Numbered from the stretch's first letter, positions 27,253-36,856 are shown. The stretch is 64,000 nucleotides of DNA from Corynebacterium glucuronolyticum DSM 44120 (GCF_030440595.1 NZ_CP047452.1:682001-746000), one strand, 5' to 3'. Program-made: numbers and translations. The notes: a model not told the origin generated them from the letters alone.

Positions 27253-28288
27253 GCCGTTCGAAGCACTCCGGGCAATGCGGGTGTGGCTTCATCACCTTGT
27301 GGGTGAGGGATAGCGTATACGGGTCGACGACGACGAGTTCACCTGGGATGGCAGGGGAGACCGGGTCATGGAAATAGTTGCCTACGCCGGGCTGGACGCA
27401 GTGAAAGCCAGCAGTCCGCAGGCAAAGCGCCACAATATGTGCGGCCGTGGCGCTAACGAGCAGGGGGTCCCTTGCCCCCTTACGCACAAGCGACTGCGAT
27501 ACAAGCATCCGCCACCGCGGGTCGAGATCGAGGCGATACAGTTCCAGGCACAGGGGACACGGGCCGTCCCCTGCAACCATCGTGGGGCCGGCGTACCCCC
27601 GACCGTCGAGGATATATCCCTGGACGATTGTGTCGGTTTTCCCTCTCAAAGCTGTGCTGTAAGAAGGGGCCTCAATGAGGGAATCGACCAAAATAATCGG
27701 TGTTCCAGCGGGCATGCGGGCAAGGAAACGAGATTCTGTTTCGGAGGGCGCTGAGTAGCGCACATTTATGCAATCTGCGGGCATGAGTTCCCTTACCGCC
27801 GTGGCAAGGGCACCGGTGCCCACAATTGCCATCTCGACAGGCGGGTGTGCGGGGACGAGAACGCGAAAAGCAATGAGATCCTCCACTAGCGCGCGTGCAT
27901 TTCCGGGTTGGTTTCCGCACTTCACCAGGCCTGCAATGGTGTCCTCTCTGGAGAGCGGATCGTGTGTGGAGTTAAGAAAGGTCACGGTTCGTGTGGCGCA
28001 CAGGTGGGTCGGAAATGTCACTACCGCCGTGCGGAAAGTCTCGAGACCGAATTGCACGTTGCGGCGCGAGCGGAAGACAAGAGAGGCAGACGGATTGAGG
28101 CGTAGGAGCGGTTCGGACGAGGCCTGTGCAGATTTACGAGCGGAGAGAGCACGAGCATTTCGTGCGATAGGTGCCGTCTCTGTACGTCGCAGGGACGCTT
28201 CCCATGATGGTGCATGCGCTTGTGAGAGAGCGTGTACCGGTGCTGGCGATTGTGCTTGCGTGAGCGTGTGTGCTGGTTGATTATCCAT
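27197..28288 (-). CDS. TOMM leader-peptide-binding-like (degenerate E1/cyclodehydratase) protein
   Basis: 363-aa protein resembling the cyclodehydratase-associated, ThiF-like proteins that bind azole-peptide precursors. It has an N-terminal winged-helix-like region (LLRLNPSASLVF, then EDTIAGLVKCG), a degenerate Rossmann core (MAIVGTGALATAVRELM), and the characteristic GPCPLCLELYRLDLDPRW and HPHCPECF cysteine pairs. No YcaO partner or precursor peptide lies nearby. Similar orphan genes beside uvrD2 occur in other actinobacteria (from memory). Its 3' end overlaps the end of uvrD2 by 56 bases in the opposite direction. The first 60 residues are Ala/Gln-rich and may not be translated. Confidence 0.55.
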   Translation of the reverse strand: MDNQPAHTLTQAQSPAPVHALSQAHAPSWEASLRRTETAPIARNARALSARKSAQASSEPLLRLNPSASLVFRSRRNVQFGLETFRTAVVTFPTHLCATRTVTFLNSTHDPLSREDTIAGLVKCGNQPGNARALVEDLIAFRVLVPAHPPVEMAIVGTGALATAVRELMPADCINVRYSAPSETESRFLARMPAGTPIILVDSLIEAPSYSTALRGKTDTIVQGYILDGRGYAGPTMVAGDGPCPLCLELYRLDLDPRWRMLVSQSLVRKGARDPLLVSATAAHIVALCLRTAGFHCVQPGVGNYFHDPVSPAIPGELVVVDPYTLSLTHKVMKPHPHCPECFERLNGTRPGLPAVPRQTFPA

Positions 28289-28474
28289 TGAACCCCCAAT
28301 GTCATCGAGTCGTGCCCCCCACGGGTGTCAGGTTACCGGACACCGCTTACCTCTGCACGACGAAAACAACTCATTGCGCTGGAGATTAGGGGACCTGCGG
28401 AGCAGCTACTCCCCGTGAAGCGCGTAGCCCCTTCAGTAGGCCGGGGCAATCCTTACGCCGTAGACTGGGTAACC

Positions 28475-29005
28475 GTGCCAAAAATCAGGATTATCCGCTC
28501 TCCTCGTCGTAAGAAGAGCGTCCAGGGGAGACTCAAGGGGGACGTGTTCGAGGTCCGTGTTCCTGCCCGGATGACGGAAAAGGCAGCCCAGGCGATCGCT
28601 CAGGAGCTGTTGGAAAAGGTGCAAGCAAAATCGGCACCGGTTGTGGACCTCGAGGAGGCTGCTCGCCGTCTTAACCGGACAGTGCTGCAGGGGAAGGCCG
28701 AGTGGACGAGTATCAGCTGGGTAACAAACCAAAACTCGCGGTGGGGTTCCTGTACACCTGCGCGAGGTACGATCCGCATCTCCCACCGCCTGCAGAAGGT
28801 GCCCCAATACGTTCTTGACTCCGTGATCGTGCATGAGCTGGTGCACACGTTCGTGCCCAATCATGGGCCGGATTTTTATGCATGGGCAAATAAAGTGCCC
28901 CACGCCGAGCGGGCGCAGGGCTACCTGGAGGCTTATGGCCGGTGGGGTGGCAACGGTGGTGGTGCCGGCGAAGAAGAAGACAACGACGGTTCTGATGAAG
29001 ACTAA
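28475..29005 (+). CDS. YgjP/WLM-type zinc metallopeptidase (M48-like)
   Basis: 176-aa SprT/YgjP-family protein. The signature NSRWGSCTPARGTIRISHRL is followed by the zinc site HELVH (about 125-129) and a downstream His in NHGPDFY. The C-terminus is an acidic Gly-rich tail. GTG 28475 was chosen as the start: TAGACT lies 8 bases upstream (leaderless), and the longer frame has no family similarity. Members of this group are thought to act as proteases or DNA-associated metalloproteins; the substrate is unknown. Confidence 0.82.
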   Translation: MPKIRIIRSPRRKKSVQGRLKGDVFEVRVPARMTEKAAQAIAQELLEKVQAKSAPVVDLEEAARRLNRTVLQGKAEWTSISWVTNQNSRWGSCTPARGTIRISHRLQKVPQYVLDSVIVHELVHTFVPNHGPDFYAWANKVPHAERAQGYLEAYGRWGGNGGGAGEEEDNDGSDED

Positions 29006-29117
29006 ACAGACGCGTTGCAACGCGAGCTAAGCCCCCGCGCCGAAAGTGAACCCCTGCGGGGTGCACCATCTGTTGTCGCTGATGAGCATAGGGTTGTACC
29101 CGGCACCTGACACCCGC

Positions 29118-29145
29118 CACCGGCCTCAGCCGGTGACGTTTTCTC
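29118..29145 (+). terminator. Rho-independent terminator after the YgjP-like gene
   Basis: 7-bp stem CACCGGC/GCCGGTG with a CTCA loop, followed by ACGTTTTCT. Two more small dyads lie just upstream (CGCGTTGCAACGCG at 29011-29024 and ACCCC-TGC-GGGGT at about 29050). Confidence 0.65.
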
Positions 29146-30678
29146 CTAGATGTCGGTGTCGCCGTTGGTGGAGTCACCGGCAGAGTCGTTGCCGTCACCG
29201 CCGTCGCTGCCCTCGTCGCCGTCGTGGGCTTCGTGGCCCTTGCCAAAGTTACCGCTTTCTTCCAGCTTGGTGATCTCGGCGATCGGGTCGAAGTCGTCGG
29301 TGAGCAGCTCATCGATGAAGGCGGCGGAGTTGTCCAGGTGCTCGGCGCGGGGAAGGAAGTCCTGGTGGTTCCACAGGCTGTCGCGGCGCTCCTGGCCTAC
29401 GGCCTCTCCCACACGGCGCCACAGGTCGTAGGCTGCGGCGACCTTGGGGGTTTTGATCGTGATGCCGACGATCTCTTCGAGGACGGTGTCGGCAGACCCG
29501 CCGGAGGCGAAGCGACGCGACCAGGCCTCCTCCATCTTGAGTGCAGAGGGGATGCGATCGGCAAGTGCCTCGTGAACTACGAGCTCCACCCAGCCTTCGA
29601 CGAGCGCGAGCTGGGTCTCAAGCAGTTCCGCCGACTTCTCGTTGCGGGTGAATAGGCGTGGCTCGATGTCAGAGTTAGTGATGTGCTCGAGCAACTGCTG
29701 TGGATCGATCCCACCGGATTGGAGATCCCGGATTGTCTCCTCCATCTCGCTATTGTCAATCTCCAGGCCGAGAGCAAATTCCTCAACCGCGCCGACAATA
29801 GATTCAGGCAGCCAGGAGGCGTGCATGAACAGGCGCTGGCGTGCAGCTTCGCGCGCGGTGATGTACATGAGTGCCTCTTCCTCGGGGATATCGAGGCTCT
29901 TGACTGCTGCACTGACATGGGATGCCAGCACGGCGATGGTGCCTCGCGGTGCTACGGGCATGCCGAAGTCGCAGCCGGTGAGTACCTGCGTGGCTAGTTC
30001 ACCGAGGTCGCCGCCGAGTTGTGTGGCAGCCTGCATGTGCCCGAAGTGATTCATCATGTGCTTAATGGGGCCGATGATCTGCTTCGCCTCCTCGGGGAGG
30101 CCGGCTTCGCTAGCTGCATCTTTGTTTTCCACCACGGGGGTAGTGAGACGAATCCACGTGTCTATGGTTGCGTCAAGCCATGCGGCAGCGTTCCATGCCT
30201 CGACGGGGCCGCCTGCTGCCGGGATATCGGTGACACCGTCGAGCCAGAGATCACTTAACCGCGCTGCCTCGGTCACAGCCTTCGTCTCAGCGTCGGAGGG
30301 CCGGCGCTCCGAACCGATTTCCTCGATTCCCGCCTTGGACACAATGGAGCGGTCGAGGGTTGGGCTATCATCATCGGCTCCTGCTTCCGGGGGAGGAGTT
30401 TGCCCACCGAACATACCGAAGCCGGGGGTTGCACCCGATTGTGCGTCCTCGCCGCCGAACATGGAGCTAAATTGCTGGAACAGGTCGTTTAAATTGCCTT
30501 GTTGGAAGCCCCCGTCGGAGCTCCAGCTAAAGAATCCGGGCATGCCACCGAAAGGGGTGTTCCCTTCGTTGCCGTTACCGCTAGCGCCGTCACCGGAGCC
30601 GTTGTTCTGGTTATTGTCGCGGTCCTTGTCAGGGTCGTCATCGTCGTTGCCAGAGGTAAATCCGAATCTATTGCTCAT
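29146..30678 (-). CDS. DUF2342 (zincin-like/coenzyme F420-associated) family protein
   Basis: 510-aa protein of the actinobacterial DUF2342 family (Rv3195-like). The first 110 residues are Gly/Asn/Asp-rich and probably disordered (FGGMPGFF, SSMFGGED). The folded part carries the family blocks EAWNAAAWLDATIDTW, ARQRLFMHASWLPESI, LALVEGWVELVVHEAL and DLWRRVGEAVGQERRDSLW. I see no HExxH site. The C-terminus is again acidic and Gly-rich. It stands divergent to the PDZ-Lon protease gene, as in mycobacteria, which may reflect a functional link. Confidence 0.82.
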   Translation of the reverse strand: MSNRFGFTSGNDDDDPDKDRDNNQNNGSGDGASGNGNEGNTPFGGMPGFFSWSSDGGFQQGNLNDLFQQFSSMFGGEDAQSGATPGFGMFGGQTPPPEAGADDDSPTLDRSIVSKAGIEEIGSERRPSDAETKAVTEAARLSDLWLDGVTDIPAAGGPVEAWNAAAWLDATIDTWIRLTTPVVENKDAASEAGLPEEAKQIIGPIKHMMNHFGHMQAATQLGGDLGELATQVLTGCDFGMPVAPRGTIAVLASHVSAAVKSLDIPEEEALMYITAREAARQRLFMHASWLPESIVGAVEEFALGLEIDNSEMEETIRDLQSGGIDPQQLLEHITNSDIEPRLFTRNEKSAELLETQLALVEGWVELVVHEALADRIPSALKMEEAWSRRFASGGSADTVLEEIVGITIKTPKVAAAYDLWRRVGEAVGQERRDSLWNHQDFLPRAEHLDNSAAFIDELLTDDFDPIAEITKLEESGNFGKGHEAHDGDEGSDGGDGNDSAGDSTNGDTDI

Positions 30679-30757
30679 AGTTCTAACCTACCGTGGCAGA
30701 CCGCACGGATGCCATATTCTTGCAGTGTGCTGTAAGCGAACATGTAGGGTTATGTTC

Positions 30758-31822
30758 GTGAAAAAGTTGCCCTCCCATGTGATGTGGGGAACCGTGACGG
30801 TTCTCGTCCTGCTTGTCCTCGTTGTTGCCACGAGCGTCCCCGGCGTGACTAGCGCCACGGGTCTGCGTGTCGGTGTCCCGTTCGCCGCGATGGGGCCTGG
30901 TCCGAGTTTCGACGTGCTGGGAAAGACTGACGGTGGCGAGGATGTCGTCCAGATCGACGGTGCGCCGGTGGATGAGACGGATGGTCAGCTGCGGATGCTT
31001 ACGGTGAGTGTGTACACGGACCTGGGTCTTGGCGATGCCATCGCGATGTGGTTTAGCAAGGATCGTGAGCTGGTCCCGCTGAGCTCTGTCATTCCGCCGG
31101 ATGTAAGCCAGGAAGATATGGAGGAGGCCAACAAGCAGGCCTTTAACAACAGTGAGTCTGCAGCTACCCTCGCCGCGCTGAACCATTTGGGCATTCCGCT
31201 GGAAACGATCGTCGCCGAGGTGATGGAGGGTGCGCCTGCCGACGGTCTGTTTGAGGTTGAGGATGTTCTCACGCTTGTCGACGACCAGTCGGTCACCGTC
31301 CCCTCGACAGTCTCGGATTACATTGCCACGAAGGCGGTGGGAGACACGGTAACCTTCACGGTTCGTCGCGGCAGTGAGGAAAAGAAGATCCCCGTCACGG
31401 TAGGGGAAAAGGATGGGAAGCCCTACGTTGGTTTGCTCATGAAGGCTGATCCGTCGGGGAATCTGTCCGTGGACTACAGGCTCTCGGATATCGGCGGTTC
31501 CTCGGCCGGCATGATGTTCGCGCTTGGTGTCATCGACAAGTTGGATCCGGGCGACACCACGAAAGGCATCAACATCGCCGGGACCGGAACGATTGACCCG
31601 GATGGTGAGGTTGGCCCGATCGGTGGCATCAAACACAAGATGACCGCAGCCGAAGAAGCTGGCGCGCAGCTTTTCTTGGCCCCGGCTGATAACTGCGATG
31701 AGGTCGTGGAAAAGGATCCCGGGCAAATGACGGTGGCAAAGGTGGCAACCCTCGATGAGGCGATCGCGGCCATCGATGCCTATGCGGCCGGACAACCGGT
31801 GGCAAGCTGCTCAGCGGACTAG
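30758..31822 (+). CDS. PDZ domain-containing Lon-like (YlbL) membrane protease
   Basis: 354-aa membrane-anchored serine protease. One N-terminal membrane helix (about 8-28, VMWGTVTVLVLLVLVVA), a PDZ domain (about 135-215, VMEGAPADGLFEVEDVL), then a Lon-type proteolytic domain. The catalytic Ser lies in GGSSAGMMFALG and the catalytic Lys in GGIKHKMTAAEEAG, forming the Ser-Lys dyad. GTG 30758 is favoured as a leaderless start because TAGGGT (30745-30750) ends 7 bases before it; ATG 30752 is the in-frame alternative. It acts on the outer face of the membrane. Confidence 0.88.
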   Translation: MKKLPSHVMWGTVTVLVLLVLVVATSVPGVTSATGLRVGVPFAAMGPGPSFDVLGKTDGGEDVVQIDGAPVDETDGQLRMLTVSVYTDLGLGDAIAMWFSKDRELVPLSSVIPPDVSQEDMEEANKQAFNNSESAATLAALNHLGIPLETIVAEVMEGAPADGLFEVEDVLTLVDDQSVTVPSTVSDYIATKAVGDTVTFTVRRGSEEKKIPVTVGEKDGKPYVGLLMKADPSGNLSVDYRLSDIGGSSAGMMFALGVIDKLDPGDTTKGINIAGTGTIDPDGEVGPIGGIKHKMTAAEEAGAQLFLAPADNCDEVVEKDPGQMTVAKVATLDEAIAAIDAYAAGQPVASCSAD

Positions 31823-31883
31823 ATAGTCTTCTAGCCAGGGGCTTTTCAAAGCTCAAGCGCTTACCCGGAAAGTCTTCCTGGCC

Positions 31884-31944
31884 CCATCTTTGGGGGCACC
31901 ACTTGTGCCTATCTTTGGGGCACCGCCTGAGGCCATCTCTGGGG
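31884..31944. repeat. Degenerate three-copy repeat of about 26 bp
   Basis: Three imperfect copies of a unit with core ATCTTTGGGGGCACC and a GCC end, in a spacer between convergent genes. Lengths vary by two bases. Confidence 0.6.
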
Positions 31945-32068
31945 GCATCGCCGGCTCAGTGGAAGCGCCAGTTGGCCTCCTATTTCGGGCACAAGTGACC
32001 TAGGGGTGCCGGTAGCGCAGTGCAGTCTTGTGTGGCTCCGTGCGGGCAGGGAGCCCCTGCGAGCGGAC

Positions 32069-32731
32069 TTAGTCGGACTCGACGAGTCCCAGTTCCTTGA
32101 TGCGGGTGGAGGGATCCACCTTGTCGGAAGAGATCATCTGCTGCATGGTCAGTCCCTTTTTCTCGTCGACGACGGTGATGATCGCCGTGGAGCCGAGTAC
32201 GGACCAGCCGACGATCCGCGGAGCCTGCTCTTCCACAACGCGGGAACTCGACAGCTCACGCAGCACCTGGGCGGTAGACGTGGCCTTCACATCGGAGGCG
32301 AAGAACTGGAACTGGCCAACCTTCGGGCCATCGCAGGAATACGAATCAGGGATTCCATTGGGGTGGCAGTTCTCCAGATCGGCAAAAAACGACGCGGGGG
32401 CAAGCGAGGCGAACGTGGTAGCTACCGTTTCCACTGCATCCTCGGCCTCGGTGGACGAACTCGTCGAACGCTTTGTCGTCGAAGAAGATGGTGACTCTGT
32501 CGTCCGCGTCGCTGCGGTGGATGAACCAGTCGCCGACGTGTCTGCGGTCGATGCATCTGCCGTTCCCGCCGCCGTGGCCGACGGAGAGGCATCATCAGCG
32601 GGTGCAGCCGACGATGTGACGGCCGGTGGTGTGACGGCAGTAGATAACGGATCCTCGCCCAGTTGGGAACCACACCCGGCACTGAGCCCGGCGCAGCTGG
32701 CGAGTACGAGTGCTGCTAGCGCGCGTTTCAT
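32069..32731 (-). CDS. Putative lipoprotein, unknown function
   Basis: 220-aa protein with a type II signal peptide and lipobox LSAGC (Cys at about residue 20). A long Ser/Thr/Ala-rich linker (about 30-95) typical of cell-wall-spanning lipoproteins follows, then a globular C-terminal domain with two cysteines. TACACT lies 7 bases upstream of ATG 32731, so the transcript is probably leaderless and the upstream in-frame codons are dropped. I do not recognise the C-terminal domain. Confidence 0.72.
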   Translation of the reverse strand: MKRALAALVLASCAGLSAGCGSQLGEDPLSTAVTPPAVTSSAAPADDASPSATAAGTADASTADTSATGSSTAATRTTESPSSSTTKRSTSSSTEAEDAVETVATTFASLAPASFFADLENCHPNGIPDSYSCDGPKVGQFQFFASDVKATSTAQVLRELSSSRVVEEQAPRIVGWSVLGSTAIITVVDEKKGLTMQQMISSDKVDPSTRIKELGLVESD

Positions 32732-32773
32732 GGTTTCCAGTGTAGCGGGCAAAATGAATCGTCCAGTGTCTGT

Positions 32774-33271
32774 TTAATCGTCCAGGGTGAGTGTGAAGCT
32801 GTACTGCAGCGCAGCGATGAGCTCCGGGGCGATGTCCGGCCCGCCACGCAGCTCGTAGTCGTCGTCAGAGAAGGGCCCGTCTTCGGCGCTCTTCATCTGC
32901 AAAATTGTCTGAGTCAGCTCCTCGTCGCGCATCGCGGCGGAGAACAAGCGCGCCGGGCGCGGGGTGGGGTCCTCCGAGGACGTATCGCGGAACGTGATCT
33001 CCTGCGCAAGGACAGCGCCCGCCACCTGCTCAGGCCAGACGATCCGGGTGAGGTACTCGCCAAGCTCGGGGGAACCGGCGGGAAGGTTCTCGGGAAGCTC
33101 CTGAACCACAAGAGACAGTGCCTCTTCCAAATCGGGGTCCGGGAGGGCGTCGATAAGCAACCGACTAGGAACCAGAGCGAAAAGCGTCGGGGGCGCACCC
33201 CAGCCCTCAGCGTGGACGAAATCTATGGCCTCCAAAACAGCCCTGTTCAGGTGTTGTTGACTAAATTCCAT
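32774..33271 (-). CDS. PPA1309 family protein
   Basis: 165-aa soluble acidic protein matching the small actinobacterial PPA1309 family: an N-terminal helix (LNRAVLEAIDFVHAEGW), LFALVPSRLLID, the WPEQVAGAVLAQEI block, and a PDIAPELIAALQYSF C-terminus. Function is unknown. It is divergent from the UPF0182 gene with an 85-base gap, an arrangement seen in related genera. Confidence 0.78.
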   Translation of the reverse strand: MEFSQQHLNRAVLEAIDFVHAEGWGAPPTLFALVPSRLLIDALPDPDLEEALSLVVQELPENLPAGSPELGEYLTRIVWPEQVAGAVLAQEITFRDTSSEDPTPRPARLFSAAMRDEELTQTILQMKSAEDGPFSDDDYELRGGPDIAPELIAALQYSFTLTLDD

Positions 33272-33356
33272 GGTTGAGACGAACCTCCATCGTAGGGTCT
33301 ACGAAACATTTATTAGACTAGCGTTAACTTGATCTATCAATGAAAAGGAGTAGCAC

Positions 33357-36311
33357 GTGGCTACCGGACTGAGACCACCTGCCCGGAAACCGAACCGGGG
33401 GCTCCTCACTGCGATTACCGTTGTGGTTGCCCTCGCCGTTCTCGTTCCGTGGGTGGTGGGGTACTACACAGACTGGCTGTGGTTTAGACACATCAATTAC
33501 GACTCCGTCTTTGTGAAGACGCTGGTGACGAGGCTCATTCTGTTCCTCGTTTTCGGCGTCGTCGCCGCCGGAGTGACCTGGATCGCCGGGTTCCTGGCCT
33601 TCAAATACAGGCCGGGCGAACTCGACGGCGCGGATATGTCACCCACGATCCATGAATACCGCAAGGTCATTGAGAAATCGCTCAACCGCCTCCTCATCGG
33701 CCTGCCACTGATCATCGGCATTCTCGGCGGTCTCATGGGCCAGGCTTCCTGGCGCACCGTGCTGTTCTTCCTCAATCGCCAGGAATTCGGCGTGACCGAC
33801 CCACAGTTCAACAAGGATCTGGGCTTCTACGCCTTCAGCCTGCCGGTCATCCAGCTCATTGTGGGCTCTCTCCTCGTTCTGCTGGCCGTCGCGTTCTTCA
33901 TCGCGCTGGTCGGGCACTACCTCCTTGGCGGGTTGCGCCCGGGTAACCGAGCCACTGGTCAGACGGCGTTCGTTTCCCGGCCCGCCCGCATCCAGCTCGC
34001 CGTCACGGCCGGGCTGTGGATGCTCCTCATGGTGGTGAACTACTGGCTGCAGCGCTACACGCTGCTGGACAACCAGTACCCGACCTTCACCGGCGGTAAT
34101 TACACCGATATCAACGCGCAGCTGCCAGCCAAGATCATCCTCATGGTCATCGGCCTCGTCGTGGCCGTGGCATTCTTCTCCGCCGTCTTCCTCAAGGATC
34201 TGCGGATCCCCGCCATCGCCACCGTGCTCATGGTGCTGTCCTCCCTCGTGGTGGGCACCGCATGGCCCGCAGTCGTGCAGCAGTTCAAGGTGAAGCCGAA
34301 CGGCCAGGAGGCGGAGTCCCCGTACATCGCCCGCAATATCGAGGCGACGCGCTACGCCTACGGCATCGGTGATGACAAGGTCACCTACCTCGACAACTGG
34401 GGCGCAGATTCCACGAGCGACGAGGAGGTAGCCTCCGACAGCTCCACCGTGTCCAACATCCGCATCCTCGATCCCGAGGTTCTGCCGGATACGTTCACGC
34501 AGATGCAGCAGCTGAAGAACTTCTACGGGTTCCAGGATCCGCTGTCCATCGACCGCTATGAACAGGATGGGCAGGTGCGCGACTATGTTGTCGCTGCCCG
34601 TGAGATGAACCCCAACTCGCTGGCCGATAACCAGAACGACTGGCTCAACCGCCATACCGTGTACACCCACGGCAACGGCTTCGTTGCCGCCCCCGCCAAC
34701 AGGGTTGATGAGGTCGCGCGCGACGCGTCCTCCACCCGTGGTGGCTACCCGGTGTTCACCGTGGCAGACCTGTCTACCGTGGAAAAGGACACTGCGGGTG
34801 GGCACCGGGACAAGCTGAACCTCGATCTCAAGCAACCGCGCATCTACTACGGCACGGTTATTTCCAAGGTGCCGGACATTGTGGACTACGCTATCGTCGG
34901 TAGCGGTGATGGCCAGTCGTGGGAGTACGACACGGACTCCACCATGTCCACCTACGACGGCAAGGGTGGCGTGCCGATCGGTAACTTCTTCAACCGCATT
35001 GCTTACACCCTGCAGTTCCAGGAGCTCAATTTCCTCCTCTCCGACCGCGTAAATAGCGAATCGAGGATTCTCTACAACCGTGATCCGCGCGAGCGCGTGG
35101 AAAAGGTTGCCCCGTGGCTGACCACCGATTCCAAGGCCTACCCGGCTGTCATTGATGGCTCCATCAAGTGGATTGTCGACGGCTACACCACGCTGACGAA
35201 TCTTCCGTACGCTCAGCGCACTTCGCTGACACAGACCACCCAGGATGCCCTTAACCCGACGGGCACGGACCAGCGCCTGCTCTACGATCAGGTTTCCTAC
35301 ATCCGCAACTCCGTCAAGGCAGTGGTCGACGCCTACGATGGTTCTGTCACCCTCTACGAGTTCGACGATCAAGACCCGGTGCTGAAGGCCTGGGAGGAAA
35401 CCTTCCCCGGCACGGTGAAGCCGAAGTCCGAGATCCCCGAAGAACTCAATGTTCACCTCCGCTACCCGGAGGATCTGTTCAAGGTACAGCGCGAACTGAT
35501 CGCCCGCTACCACGTGGACGATCCGGGCACGTTCTTCAAGAACGAGGCCTTCTGGTCCGTCCCGAACGATCCGTCGGCATCCGAGGATCGCAAGAACCTC
35601 CGCCAGCCGCCGTACTACGTTGTGGCCGCAGATCCGGAGACAGACAAACCGACCTTCCAGCTCATCACCCCGTTCCGTGGCCTGGAACGCGAGTTCCTCT
35701 CCGCCCACATGACGGTGACATCTGATCCGGACAATTACGGCAAGATCACCGTCCGTGTCCTGCCCACGAACTCCCAGACGTTGGGACCGAAGCAGGCACA
35801 GGACACGATGGACTCCTCTGACCAGGTGGCGCGTGACCGCTCGCTGTGGCAAAACACCAACGAGGTGATGAACGGTAACCTGCTTACCCTCCCTGTCGGG
35901 GGTGGCAAGATCCTTTACGTTGAGCCCATGTACACCAAGAGGAAAGGGCAGCAGTCCGCGTTCCCCAAGCTCCTGCGTGTGCTTGTCAGCTACGACGGCA
36001 AGATCGGGTATGCCCCGACTGTCGCCGAGGCACTTTCTCAGGTGGGCATCAACCCGCGTGAGGCCAGCGACTTGGAAGAGTCGGATGTGAGCGCCGATCA
36101 GCCGACGAAGGACGAGAAGAAGCCGGTTGAAGACAAGAATGACGGCACGTCCACCCCTGCTCCGGCGGGTGATCCGACGGCTGCTATTGAGCGCATCAAC
36201 AAAGCACTCAACGGGGTCCGCGCGGCTCGCGACGGCTCGCACGAGGAGTACGGCCGTGCCCTCGACGAGCTCGACCGCGCTGTCGCCGATTACCAGAAGA
36301 ATTTCCAGTAA
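33357..36311 (+). CDS. UPF0182 family large membrane protein
   Basis: 984-aa protein. The N-terminal third has about seven membrane helices (for example GLLTAITVVVALAVLVPWVV, LILFLVFGVVAAGVTWIAGF and LIVGSLLVLLAVAFFIALVG). A large extracytoplasmic domain with conserved NFYGFQDPLSIDRY and LNFLLSDRVNSESRILYNRD follows, then an acidic Lys/Glu tail and a helical end. This is Rv3193c-like. Function is not established. GTG 33357 is preceded by AAGGAG with 7 bases spacing, and by a TAGACT hexamer further up. Confidence 0.9.
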   Translation: MATGLRPPARKPNRGLLTAITVVVALAVLVPWVVGYYTDWLWFRHINYDSVFVKTLVTRLILFLVFGVVAAGVTWIAGFLAFKYRPGELDGADMSPTIHEYRKVIEKSLNRLLIGLPLIIGILGGLMGQASWRTVLFFLNRQEFGVTDPQFNKDLGFYAFSLPVIQLIVGSLLVLLAVAFFIALVGHYLLGGLRPGNRATGQTAFVSRPARIQLAVTAGLWMLLMVVNYWLQRYTLLDNQYPTFTGGNYTDINAQLPAKIILMVIGLVVAVAFFSAVFLKDLRIPAIATVLMVLSSLVVGTAWPAVVQQFKVKPNGQEAESPYIARNIEATRYAYGIGDDKVTYLDNWGADSTSDEEVASDSSTVSNIRILDPEVLPDTFTQMQQLKNFYGFQDPLSIDRYEQDGQVRDYVVAAREMNPNSLADNQNDWLNRHTVYTHGNGFVAAPANRVDEVARDASSTRGGYPVFTVADLSTVEKDTAGGHRDKLNLDLKQPRIYYGTVISKVPDIVDYAIVGSGDGQSWEYDTDSTMSTYDGKGGVPIGNFFNRIAYTLQFQELNFLLSDRVNSESRILYNRDPRERVEKVAPWLTTDSKAYPAVIDGSIKWIVDGYTTLTNLPYAQRTSLTQTTQDALNPTGTDQRLLYDQVSYIRNSVKAVVDAYDGSVTLYEFDDQDPVLKAWEETFPGTVKPKSEIPEELNVHLRYPEDLFKVQRELIARYHVDDPGTFFKNEAFWSVPNDPSASEDRKNLRQPPYYVVAADPETDKPTFQLITPFRGLEREFLSAHMTVTSDPDNYGKITVRVLPTNSQTLGPKQAQDTMDSSDQVARDRSLWQNTNEVMNGNLLTLPVGGGKILYVEPMYTKRKGQQSAFPKLLRVLVSYDGKIGYAPTVAEALSQVGINPREASDLEESDVSADQPTKDEKKPVEDKNDGTSTPAPAGDPTAAIERINKALNGVRAARDGSHEEYGRALDELDRAVADYQKNFQ

Positions 36312-36350
36312 CAGCCGGAATTCGCAGGTGGCAACAGTTCCACACTAACA

Positions 36351-36368
36351 GCGCGGCTTCTGCCGCGC
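36351..36368 (+). terminator. First hairpin after the UPF0182 gene
   Basis: GCGCGGC/GCCGCGC 7-bp stem with a 4-base loop, 40 bases after the stop codon, with a weak T-rich tail. Confidence 0.4.
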
Positions 36369-36414
36369 TGCTTCTGCTCATGGCACCCGCAGCGTTGCAG
36401 CAACAACACAACAC

Positions 36415-36452
36415 CAACAACGCCGCTACCCACTCGGGTGGCGGCGTTGTTG
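36415..36452 (+). terminator. Second hairpin after the UPF0182 gene
   Basis: Long stem CAACAACGCCGC/GCGGCGTTGTTG extended by ACCC/GGGT, with the tail TATCTGC. Because the arms are symmetric it could act in either direction. Confidence 0.55.
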
Positions 36453-36856
36453 TATCTGCACGCGCTGATCCTTCACCGGGCTCCCGGCCGTGAACGTTGT
36501 GTCGGCGGGAGGGGAGTCCTTTGGGAGGGGAGTGCCAGGGCACGCCACGCAGGTGAATCCGCTTTCGGGCGAAAAATTTTGCAACATTTCTGATTGGTTG
36601 ATTTTGTTTTGTTTGGCTAACTGTGTGTGCGGGGGGTGGTTGGAGGGTGGGGAGGGGTGCGGTGCTGGTAGCAGATGTTCGGCAACGGGGGAGAGGGCAG
36701 TCGTAAATATGATGTGTCTCACAATGTGGAATTGAAGTTTTGTTAGGTGGGATTTAATATTTTTTCAACCCCCTAAGAAGAGTTTCTTGGGAGGCCAACA
36801 AAACCCAAGGCACAAGCCTTGAGAAAACCTTCAACACTTTTGAAATGAGGTGCCAC
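36453..36856. other. Spacer and 5' leader of the MHS transporter gene
   Basis: 404 bases. Besides the promoter at 36732-36760, a CAAGGC-ACAA-GCCTTG hairpin lies in the leader at 36806-36821. GAGG just before GTG 36857 is the ribosome-binding site. No gene seen. Confidence 0.5.
36732..36760 (+). promoter_or_regulatory. Sigma70-type promoter of the MHS transporter
   Basis: TTGAAG (36732-36737), 17-bp spacer, TAATAT (36755-36760). Predicted transcription start near 36767 gives a leader of about 90 bases with a small hairpin. Confidence 0.6.

Noticed and set aside
29146..30678. Loss of the metalloprotease site in the DUF2342 protein
   Set aside because: The EGWV block seen here is, as far as I recall, normal for this subfamily, so absence of HExxH is not evidence of decay.
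33639..36242. 867-codon open frame on the minus strand opposite the UPF0182 gene
   Set aside because: Antisense shadow in a G+C-rich codon-biased gene. It is rich in His, Val and Gly without domains, and the plus-strand gene has a clear family match and ribosome-binding site.
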